Positions 11,401 to 22,468 of a stretch of DNA of 64,000 bases are shown here, in pieces. Source of the stretch: Albifimbria verrucaria (taxonomy: Eukaryota; Ascomycota; Sordariomycetes; Hypocreales; Stachybotryaceae). The DNA is taken from contig JAHREC010000018.1 of the NCBI GenBank assembly GCA_020081605.1, positions 3,534,001-3,598,000 on the forward strand, given 5' to 3'. A program made the position numbers and the translations under genes. Below the pieces are notes generated by a model. That model worked only from the letters and a program-made list of their open reading frames with translations, had not been told where the DNA came from and ran no database searches. Each line of letters starts with the position of its first letter. Position 1 is the stretch's first letter.

Positions 11401-14251
11401 GGCATCCGCCCTGTTTTCCAGGAGCTCAATGGCGACTTGGAAATATCCTTGGCGGATGGCGGTAATAAGTGGCTGCTCAAGGCTTTGGTTGTATCTTTCC
11501 TTGTTGGTCTCCAGCGTTCCCAATCTTCGAGAATAGTTCTCATTCAGCCGAGCAGCCTTCAACCATGTTTCAAAATCGACGTGCGCAAGTGCGCCTGCAC
11601 TGAGTAGCTTGCGAACAAGTTCAGGGTTGTCAAGCACAACCGCGCTGTGCAATGGCGAAATAGTCTCGGCATCCCAATAGTAGCCACGTAAGAACAAATG
11701 ATTGACAGCTGACTTCAGAGCTACCTTGTCTGATTCCAGCAAAACATCGATTAGACTGGAATTAGCCGTGGTGATGTATCGGTGAAGAGCTGTGACACCA
11801 TTCGACTCGGCCTGAGAGCATGTAGCACCAAGCTTAAGGAGAAGCCGGGCCATGGACTTCGCCTTCTCCGTAGGGAGCGACAACGCCAACACCAAGGTGA
11901 GGATGGCCGCAGTCTCGTCATTATCGGCATTGGAGAATTTGACTGGGAGAATCGAGTCCGCACCGTACTATATAAGCGTAAGTCAGTAAAGCGGAAAGTA
12001 ATGTCGAGATTGTTAGGGCCAGCAATCTCCATTAGAATATTGCTTCACTTACGTCGCATAGAAGCTCCACCACAGCTTCATGGCCTTCAGAAATTGCAAG
12101 ATGCAAGGGCGAGCAGGGAATGTCCCATGCCAAGACATCAATCTGATAATAATCTGGCTCGTCTTCCGATTCTTCTGGGACAAGATCATCAGTGGCATTA
12201 TCCTCCTTCTTGACATTGACGAAGGAGCCAGTGACGATGGAATGGCTGTCAGCGGCAGACTCTGCACCATCAATCATTTCCACGTCAGAGTCATCTTCTG
12301 ACTCTTCAGCTTCACCTGAGACATCTGGTTTATCCTCATCCATAGCGTCCTCGTTGCCAGAACGAATAGGCTTGTTTGCTTCACGCTTCTTAGATTTTCT
12401 CTCTTCTTCTGCCTCTTCATTCAAGATACTCTTCTCCATCAATATCTTGATCATTTCAGTTTCACCGCGCCAGGCAGCAAGATGCAAGGCGGTTTTGCCG
12501 TCAGCCAAACGTGCAGTTATGCGAGCACCATGATCGACAAGACACTTGACCACCTCCGGGGTGGAGCACATAACAGCGAGATGAAGCGGCGACCTTCCGG
12601 TATAATCCCGCTGGTTCGGATCCGCGCCGTCTTGAGAAAGCCAGTTCAGGACGTCGTCAACATCTCCATCGACAATTGACTGACAAAGCCTGGCAGTGTT
12701 GCCAACATAGGCCATATCCGTCCAATCTTGTTCAGTCAAAGGATTGAATGAACCAATTTGCTGTCGACCAGGATCATCAATAAGGAAAGACACTTTGCCA
12801 GAAATGTAGATCTCTGCTTCCTTCTTCGCAACCTCCATCTCCTCGGGAGTCTTTGGCTCGGGGCAAGAGCCGCAACAGTCTTCAATGACATCCTGAACAC
12901 GCCCAAAAATGCGGGATGCCGATGAAGGTAAACTTCACGTTTATCCGACTGGTTCCATTCTGCGTTCAGGAGTAAGTCTCTTGTATAGCAAAGCTTCTCA
13001 ATCCGCTTGGCATTGAAATGCTCGCCATATGGGACCGTAAAGGTATGGTAGTTGCTAACGTCTTCTTCTGAAAGCCAGTCGGCAACTTCATCCTCATGGT
13101 AGTCCTTGAGGTTACCCCTTAACTGCTGGCGACTACGGTAACTGGTGGGTCTCCCACGTTCTGATCGGCGCTTGTTAAGATATGCTTCACGAGTTGAATG
13201 TGTCGGGAGCCGTTCTAGGACGAGGAGACGTGCCAGACCGAGCGTCCGTCCGAAGCTCCTTTCGAAGATGGTCGGGTCAACTCGAGAGCGATCCAACTCT
13301 GGCCAGTATACCTCGAAATTGCGGTGAGAATACTTGGACAGACGGTTCTCGTAGGAGGGACTTCTTCGAGTAAGGTCGACATGATTGATTTGGCTTATAA
13401 AGCTGCCCAGAGCCCTGGGCGTCACCCAGACTTGTTTTCCATCAAAGGCTCCGCCAGCTGCATCAATGTCAAAACCAGTCAGAATTTCGCTGACGGATTT
13501 GTAGACACGCAAAACAATCTGGAGCATGTTAGCTGTACGTTACACAAGGACTTGATTTCAAGTGTGCACAAACCTGAACATGACGGACAGGGTACTGGCT
13601 AGCAATGGTAATGGCGTATTTGGTACGAACAACAGTAACTTCGTTGAGAAGAGCGTCACGAATAGCCTGCTCGATCTGCTTGATCTTCTCGATGGCTTGA
13701 TCATGAGTAAGTCCGTACAAGAAGAGGTCCACGTCGGAAGCCGGGCAAAACTTCTCGTGGTAATATTCACGTAGCTTTCGCTTGGTGGTTTTGAACTCTG
13801 GTGGAACAGGGAGCAGACAGTTGACAACGGAGGAGCCAGCGGCCACGACATTGTTCCAGTCAATTTCAGCCAGGGAAGTCTCAGAGAAGACATTGAAGTT
13901 TTTCTGAAACTCAGCCATGTCGGCGACAGTAGCTGGGGACCCGTGTGGGCGGCGTTTGTCGTCTGGCAGGGCCATGATATACTTGGACTTTTCTTCCTCG
14001 GATTCAGAAGCCAAGTCTCTGGCACGGGTGGTGATGAGCTTGGTGTTTTCCGTAAAGAGAGGTACGACATTGAGATAAGGGTCATTCAAGATTGGGTTCT
14101 GACGATCTTGTGCATAGACACTTCGCAGGTGAGCCTCGTATTTGCGGTAGGGCTCTATGATATCAACCAGGGACTTTTCCGGGTTCTGGGCAATGTGACT
14201 CGCCAGCTCCCAATGGGGAGCCGGCAGCTTAGGGAGGTCTGCAGCTGCCAT
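8462..14251 (-). CDS. Very large ankyrin-repeat protein with nucleotidyltransferase-like N-terminal domain
   Basis: About 1,800 residues. The N-terminal third has a glycine-serine motif (AAGSSVVNCLLP) followed after about 30 residues by ASDVDLFLYG, a pattern like the G-S...D-x-D metal site of nucleotidyltransferase folds. Ankyrin repeats follow (TGRSPLHLAVM, DGKTALHLAAWRGE, SPLHLAISEGHEAVVELL, TPLHTIIM and others), interrupted by an acidic region. The C-terminus is KKCDECDNYHE. The start at 14251 (MAAADLPKLP) is the first ATG in frame; CGACAG upstream could be a 5' UTR acceptor. Introns I infer: 13573-13519, 12054-11968, one near 10840-10780, one near 10036-9990 and one near 9735-9690. Apparent one-base losses occur at 12905-12909 (AAAAA), 10523-10526 (TTTT), about 10345, about 10210 and possibly 10845. 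Function is not known to me; catalytic activity of the N-terminus is inference. Confidence 0.8.
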
Positions 14252-16524
14252 GCTTGAGATGGATAATCTAGCCTGTCGAGGTGTGAGAATTGGACCAATG
14301 CCATACAGAATGTCATTGCCATTGCGGATGAAAGGCACATGGCAAGAATGGTGGAAAGTCTAGGTGTTGAGGCTGAGATGTGAGAAGGGAAGGCAGCGGT
14401 GTATACATACCTACAAATAGGAGGAGGGAGTGCTTCCCTGTTCATACACCAGAAAGCGAAAGACCAGATCAAAACAGCGTCAAGCTTGGCATTCGATAAC
14501 ACACAAACGCCTTTTGAAAAAAAAGAAAAGATGATAGCGGTGTTGAATTGAACTGCACGTGTGGTTGTTGAGGGAAGTTGGACTGACAATCAACGGCCGG
14601 GAGATGGGAGGGAGGGAGTAGATGATTTATATACAAATGACAAAGCTCGGCATGCCTACATGGCCGCTACTCGTTCCACAACATCTTGACGGTGTGCTTG
14701 TCCGTCATTGTCCTGTTCAGCTCTCGTACATAGTACGGTATAATTAGCTGAATAAGTTAGTCCCTAGTCTCCGCTTGGTAGCCGCACGTTGACTCGGCTA
14801 GGACCCTGCGTAGCTAGGCGGATTTCGATGGAGAGAGCATGCACCATGACCCATGCTTGCCTAGTGATTGACAGACCGGGAGTTTGAAGTGAGGGTACCC
14901 TGCTCTCTCTCACTTGCTCAGACGTTCATCCTGCGCTGTCTCGGAAGAGTCTACGATGGTGGTGAGGTCGGGAGACGCGCCGGGAAACGCGCTCCAGTGG
15001 AGGTGCTGCCTAAATAATCGGGGCAGTCGAAACGCGAAACCTCGTGATCATGCCTCATCGTGTCAAAGTGAGGGTCAGATAGAGGACTGGTGCCTGGCCG
15101 AGATAATCCATCGCATCTCAAAAAGCGGGTTCGGGACCTTGAAGCAGCCCAAGCTGATGGAGAACCCCTGAGCTGCAGCCTAGCCAGAGGCGCCAATGGC
15201 GGTGTGGCGCTGGTCCAAATACAAGCCGGCATAAGGTACGCCAAGCTCCCACCATACGTGTGGTGGTTTAGCCTACATCACTGTCATGGATATCGTAAAT
15301 TAGGTGGCATTCAGCTGGATTGAGATGGCACGTGTAACACGAGAGCTCGTTGTGCTTAGGCATGCCTCACTGTTGATCTTGGTTATCCGGTAACACAGAC
15401 GGCGTGCACGCTTCCGTCATCAACGACGCCATCCAGCTAAGTAGTAAGAAAACCCGTCCGTTAATAGGCCTGTTTAGACCGTGAATTCCTCCAAGACCTC
15501 GTGCATCATTGACTAGTTATATTTGGATTGTGTCGTTGTGCGATGGGAGTCACGGCGTGTACAACCATTTGCCAATGCTCTCATGTTCGAGGGTGCAGGG
15601 TAGCAAGTTAGTGCAGGTCCCATCTGGAGGAGATATCTGGTTCTGCTTAACCCAATGCTGCCATCACTCAGCACTAGCTCGATATATGCGTTTATGATGG
15701 GCTAGACACGGTGAAACACGGCCAATCGCGACAGGCGAGGAAAAGTAGCGAGTTCTTCTTCGGCATCCGCTGGGTTGGCCTTGGAAGCAGTATCATGTTA
15801 TGTTTGTCTCATATCGTCCCTGTATAATAATACTATCATGATCTTGATAGTTTAACACTATGAAGCCTTGTGTAAGGTACAAGGCAATGTCGATATCAAT
15901 TCTCCCAACATTGCCAGTTGCAGAGAAAGAGAGACAGCGAAAAGCCAGGTATTTTGTATGATCCTGAATCAACGCTTTCTCCTCCAAGGCCGGTTCCGCC
16001 AAGCTCCCTTCAGAAGGCAAGCCGGGCCATTGATTCCCGGGAAAGTGGGCCTCATCCGACAGACACGGCCGGTGGCGTAAATTGACCGATACCGCCAACA
16101 GCCGTGCCATGGCCTACAAGAAAAGTTCAAATTGCCACCTGGAAGGGAGCACACAAAGAAGGGTCAAGGAAAGAAGATTCGATTGCCCCTAAAATATCAT
16201 TGTCAAAGAACTAAATGATATCTAAATTCTACCAGCCTGAAATGCCTCGACAGCTTTCCTCAAGCCCGCTTCTGCTTATTCCCTGCCATGCTTGACGCGA
16301 CATCAATTTAATCACGTGACAGCGCATCAAACGCTGACTAAGTAACGCGGTGCGCGGGCTAGTCCTCGCGATCCATATCTGCAAATGTACTCTTGACCCT
16401 ACCTTTGCCATTCGCCATGCTACTGGACTTGCTCAACACTTGACAACTTTGAGCTCGGCACATAAAATCAGATGTTGCTCAGCTCAGAAGTCCTGGGCAG
16501 GATTAAGCAGAGTACATCGGCCTC
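14252..16524. other. 2.3-kb divergent intergenic region
   Basis: Lies between the start codons of the ankyrin gene and the RecQ gene. Open frames here are short, overlap on both strands and lack recognisable motifs. The part next to 14251 probably carries a 5' UTR intron of the ankyrin gene. No tRNA, repeat family or transposon end was recognised. Confidence 0.4.
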
Positions 16525-19500
16525 ATGACTCGGAACAACCTTCCAGATCATCTGTCGTGGTTGCTGAACAACATTGCCATATCTAGACCACCAGCAAGAC
16601 CGTGCCCGAATGCGAACGACTCTTTTCGATCAGAAAACACCCTCTCGCAGCAATCCAGTGGTCCCGTGCCCTCTCGAAAACCCTCAAATACAGCCTCAAA
16701 CTACGAGAACAGGCACCCCCGAACCTGGCCTATTAAATAAGAGTAATGGATTGAGGGATCAGGTTCGAGTTGCGCAGGACCCGGTAGAACTCATATCGGA
16801 AGAGGAAGACGAAGAATTCGAGATGGGCCGGTTGACTAGCACTGCAAAGTCGAAGAAGCCGTCACTTGTACTCAAGCACGAGCACCACTCTTCACCAGCA
16901 CTGGACCAGTCATGGTCACAACGACCCAAGAGCCCAGTCACATCCACCCGTGCGCTGGGTCGGACGAGTCCCAAACCATCACGAACCGCAGCATCACAGG
17001 TATCAACACCCCGAAAGGTGCACCGGACATCGACGTCACCCAAAAAGTCATCTTCAAGGCAGCCCACCTATCCGATCCTTAACCTCGATCTCACCGATTT
17101 CGACGATGATGAGTTAGATTGCATGGATTTAACCGATGGGGTCATTACCTCCTCTGACTCGACACAATTCGGTACAGGAGTGCGGACTCGTGGAGAGGAA
17201 GACGCTGTGCTGCCTGTGCCTCCGCGTAGCAGCAGGAAGCGGAAGAGCTCGGAGCTTGGCAGACAAGAGTCGGAAGATGAGGCACAGTTCCCCGACGTGT
17301 ATCAAATTCTTGGGACAGATCCACCTGTTGCTACTCCAGGTAGGCGGTTGGCAAACCGTTACGGCGATACCCCAGGCACGGCAAAACGGTTTCAGACTCG
17401 GGATGAGGATAGGCTCAGTACGGCCAAGACACCGCGGAGCACCAAGCGTCAAGCGATCAAACGTGACTCAGCCATCCTGTCCTCGCCTTCAAGGCATCTG
17501 GAAAGCCGACGCACACCCTTGAAACTCGAGCCCGTGGCCCCAATAGGCTCTTCAAACAGTGTTAGAAATCTCAACAAAGTCAAGCCATCACCAACAAGCC
17601 CACGACCTATCACGACAGCTGCAGCCGAGACTGGCGAATTAGAGGCGGAAGGTGATGAGTCGGATGCGTTACCAACAGATAGCTTGGTGATTCCGGATTC
17701 CGACGATGAATACTTGACCCCCATCCCACAATGGCTCGATAGCCGACCTACCTCAACCTGCTCCCAGGATAGATGGGCCTTCTGGTCGCATCGACGTGTC
17801 CGGCTCTTCCAAATTTCAAGGGAGCATAGGTAAGACGCTACATTCGCCATCACGGCCGCCCGAGGTAGCGAGCCTTGCTACTACGGCGCTGGGCGGTGTC
17901 AGCACACCTCTTACCTCGATATCACCTGGCGATGGGGAATTAATCACCTCTACTATGCTGGCTGATCAAGAAGCTCCATCGTCGAGTCAGACTCCCCGTT
18001 TACTAAACTTATTATTAACCAACCCTGAAGCCCTGAGCCAGAAGCAAGAGTCTCTCGAGCTCAAACTTCAGCAAAATGGCCAGAATTTTATGCGAGCACT
18101 CAACGAACGCTGGCCAAAGGAGAGACGCGACGAGATTAAAGCAGAGAAGGAGCTGCTATTGAAACAGCAAAAAGCTGTTCGTGATCTATCTGAGCCATTG
18201 GAATCTTATCAATCGCTTTGCAAGCAACGAGAGACTGTAGCACAACGGGTTGCCCAAAGCTACGCAGATGGCCTCGACACAGATGCTGATGAAGTTCTGC
18301 TGGATGAGCTTACGGACCAGATCCAGGTGGTGGAACTTGATCTTCTCAGTGCTCTCGCCAATGCCGGAGTTGACGAAGCCAGCTTGCTTGAAATGCAGCG
18401 GCAGACCCTTAATAGCCCGTACAATTCGACTACCGTTGTCCTTGGTACGCAGGCGCCTCTTCACAATAGGCTTGATATACCCCGTGGACTAGAGGAGGCA
18501 CAAACTGGCGCCGCCGCCCTAAGCCAAGTCATTCATCAAACTCAACTGTCGGAAGTACAGCAATCCCGCCTTTGGAATGAACCGATACCAAAGACGACCG
18601 TTGGATCACGGAGTGAATTGATTCCTCGGGAAGATAAACAACCATTCCCAGCGCCATTTCCGAGGGATGCTGGATATTCACACAACCAGCGCCAGTCTAA
18701 TATGCCAAGGCAGAGCGCAGACATGATTGATGATGAGGATTTCGATCTTATGGACGATGACTTCCCGAAGCCGACAATTTTGTATCGCATACACTACCGA
18801 AGCTCCCGCTCAAATCCAAAGCAACGCCTGCACGCCAGGGCACAGCTATCTCTTATCCCGACTTGGAGGAATTCGGTGATTTGGAGGAAGAAGAAGATCT
18901 CCTGGCATTTTTGCAAGAGGAGGATCTGGGTATACCTCCTGGGAGTGTCTCACGAGCCTCACGTCAAGTCTTTACGGAGGTTTCAGGGAACGGCCCTGTA
19001 TCGTCAAAGGTTAAAATATCTCCAAAGAGACAGCCGGGATCGGGCTTGCCAGAATTGAGGATCGATCTAAATCTGATGCGACATCCATGGTCACCAGAAG
19101 TTCAAAAGATGCTCAAGGATCGGTTTAGGATGAAAGGATTTCGACATAACCAGCTTGAGGCGATCAACGCAACCCTAGCCGGAGATGATGCCTTCGTTCT
19201 GATGCCAACTGGAGGTGGCAAGTCTCTATGCTACCAGTTACCTGCGATTGTTAAAACGGGGAAGACAAGAGGCGTCACGATCGTGATATCCCCACTTCTG
19301 AGTCTAATGCAGGATCAAGTAGATCATATGAAAGCTCTAGGTATTCAAGCCGTAGCCTTCAATGGGGAGTGTTCGGCAGAATACAAGAGGCAGGTGATGA
19401 GTGCTTTTAACGAGCGAAGCCCGGAACATTTCATCGAGCTGTTGTATGTTACACCGGAAATGGTCAGCAAGAACATCGCATTCAACAATGGCATGCAAAC

Positions 19501-21675
19501 ACTGTACCGAAAGGGCAAGTTTGCTCGTCTAGTTATTGACGAAGCGCATTGTGTTAGTCAATGGGGCCACGACTTTCGTCCCGACTACAAGACTTTGGGC
19601 CAAGTTCGACTGAAGTTTCCAAACGTACCAGTTATGGCCTTGACGGCTACAGCAACCCAGAATGTCATTGTTGACATCAAGCACAACTTGGGTATGGCTA
19701 ATTGCCAAGTCTTCTCTCAAAGCTTCAACAGACCGAACTTGTACTACGAAGTCCGGCCAAAGACGTCCAATTCGAATGCCACCGAAAGCATTGCAGCTCT
19801 CATCAAGTCCAAGTATCCTCGTGTGAGCGGCATCGTATACACTATTTCTCGAAAACAAGCGGAAGACGTTGCTGAGAAGCTTGCTGGTCATGGTATAGCT
19901 GCTCGCCATTATCATGCTGGTATTGATCCACAGGAGAAAATTGAGGTTCAAACATCTTGGCAGAAAGGACAAGTCAGTGTTGTTGTTGCCACCATCGCGT
20001 TTGGCATGGGTATCGACAAGCCAGACGTCAGGTTTGTTATGCACCACGGTCTTCCAAAGAGTTTGGAGGGATACTATCAAGAGACCGGCCGAGCAGGGCG
20101 GGATGGGAAACCTTCAGACTGCATCCTGTACTTCGGCAAAGGCGACATAAGAGTCCTGAAGAAGTTGATTGCAGATGGTGATGGTAGTGCAGAGCAGAAG
20201 GAACGTCAGATGGCGATGTTGAACCGTGTCACTGCATTCTGTGACAACAAATCCGATTGTCGACGTACTGAGGTTCTGCGTTATTTTGGAGAAGATTTCA
20301 CACCTTCTCAATGTCAGAAATCCTGCGACAACTGCAAAGCAGGACTTGTCTTTGAACTGCAAGACTTTTCAGAATACGCCATTGCCGCGATCCGAGTTGT
20401 GGAGGCTCAGCGAAAGCTCACGCCGAATCAATGCGCAGATATTCTACTCGGCAAGAGATATCCTGCACATGAAGAGGAGTTGTCAGGAGAATATCACGGA
20501 GCGGCAAAGGGTCTGAAAAAGCATGAGGTAGTCCGCATCATCGATCGCCTTTCAGCTGAGAAAGCTTTTCATGAGAACAACGTTGTCGGTAATTATGGTA
20601 TTGCTATACAATACCTCCAAATAGGACCAACAGCACGACAGTTTCTCAACGGTCAAAAGAAACTGATGCTTACTATCCAAGTGTCGGAGGGCGGCAAAAG
20701 TTCCAAAGCAGCTAAGCCTAAAGCTAAGAAGCCGAGCAAGAAAGCCAAGGAGCAGGAGGCCTTAGGTATACAGTCAACGTATGTCTCGTCACCAATCAAC
20801 AAGCGAAAACCACGGAAACAGGTTGTTGAAAGTGATGATGAACAACTTCCTATAGGGTCCCGTGGGTACGCCAACGACGGTTTTGTGGTCTCAGACGATG
20901 AATTGGATGAAGATGAAGATGCCGGTAGTGACGGCTTCGCTCCGCTACCTCAACATCGTCCTGCTAAACCTGCTTCACGGAAAAAGGGCCCACCAATAAA
21001 AACTGATGGACGACTACACGACTTGACGGATATCCATCAAGACATTGTTAATAGCTTTGTCGAAGAGGCTCGCAAGCTGGAAGAGCATATCCGAAATAAG
21101 AAGGAGCTGAGACGGCCACTTTTCACGGAAAGAGATTATCGTGAAATGGCTATTAACTGGACCACGACGCTTGATAAGATGAGCCAGCTACGCGGCATAG
21201 ATCGAGATAAGGTCAGGAGCATGGATCCAAGTTCATCCCCACGTTGAAAAAGTTCCATGCTACATATCAAGAGATCGTCAATGCTGGGGCTGAAGCACAA
21301 TTGTCAGATCAAGACCAGGCCATAGTTGACCTGATCAGCTCAGACATGGAGTTTGACGATGAAGACATAGACGATGCCAGCGCACCCGTCGAGGAGGATT
21401 CCCATTACTTCAACGCCAAGCCACGACCTGAAGTGCAGGCCTTCCACGACAGACTTCAAGGCTTCAACAATACACAGGCGAGCCAAGCTAAGTCAAAGTC
21501 TTCATTTACCAAAAGCAGTGGCAGGAAATTCTCCAGCGGCAAGAAATGGCCCAGAAAGTCTGGCGGTGGAGTCAGGAAGCGCAAGAGCAGCAGCACATGG
21601 AAGAAGACCAGCAGTGGCTCCTCCGGGACGTCCAGGCCCGCGGGCGGCGGCTTCAAAGGGATGGGAAGCTTGTAA
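16525..21675 (+). CDS. RecQ-family DNA helicase (Sgs1/BLM/QDE-3 type)
   Basis: RecQ helicases unwind recombination intermediates with Top3/Rmi1; in Neurospora the QDE-3 member also acts in quelling. The start at 16525 gives [16 protein letters not shown], matching the conserved beginning I remember for fungal homologues. A long disordered acidic/serine-rich region leads to the helicase core. The core has [15 protein letters not shown] (Walker A), [19 protein letters not shown] (motif II and the RecQ aromatic loop), [17 protein letters not shown] and [10 protein letters not shown]. The zinc-binding cysteines ([13 protein letters not shown]) and the winged-helix region come next. The tail is basic and Gly/Ser-rich, ending [10 protein letters not shown]. 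The frame breaks near 16700, 17770, 18775 and 21225. The last two are clean single-base losses; the first two need two losses, an insertion or a cryptic intron. The reconstructed length is about 1,718 residues. Confidence 0.9.
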
Positions 21676-22468
21676 GCAAGCCAAGTGGAAGTATCGGCCT
21701 GATGCCGCTGTGAGGGAAGACCTTGGGTCGTCATGATTGGGAAGCGTTACGGTGTTTTATGATGAAGGCGCTTTTGGGAGTTGCCATGGCGCCTGTTACG
21801 ACTAGAGACACGGGTACGAATGAAATAGCATGCATTACAATGGGTAAAGACAAATCTTAGAGAAATTTCGCAATGCTGAGCCTCAGTGCTACGTGTTCTT
21901 GTGACTATATCATGATAATAATGCTGGTAAGTGGACGATTGTGCAGAACCTGCCATAGCGCAGCTTCGCAATTCTTTTCGTGATCGAGTTTCATGCACCG
22001 GCTCCATGTCACGGCAATCGTAATGTTAGAAACATTGTGGCATAATTCTCACCATCTTACATTTCTATGCCAAAAATTCTAGCTCATACAGACAGCTCAG
22101 AAACCCCTTTCTTCCTGCAGGTTGCATCTGCGCAGCAGGTGAAGTAAGTGCCCCAGAGCAGGCCACGACACATTTCTACAGAGGGCTGTCCTTGATTTGT
22201 GCGTTTGTAGCCAACGATTTTAAGTTGTATGACCTTATTATCTTTTGGTGTATTATATAACACTCTGACCTCTGTGTACGCCTTGCTATGCTCGTAAAAT
22301 CTGCCTGGGAGGTAAACGGCGCGCCAGGCTTCGTTCCTGGCCCAGAATATAATATATACATGTGACACTTGGGGTGGAGTGTCGATAAACGCAAGAATTG
22401 CAGTACAATTGACAGATCCCAACTACACCGTCCTCCTACCATCAACTGTGAGATGCGTCCTTGGCCAG
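21676..22468. other. Convergent 3' intergenic region
   Basis: The RecQ and KAR9 genes converge across about 800 bases. Nothing beyond untranslated sequence was recognised. Confidence 0.4.

Noticed and set aside
16525..21675. RecQ as a pseudogene
   Set aside because: The same single-base breaks occur in essential genes in the same window, so errors are the simpler explanation; not disproved.
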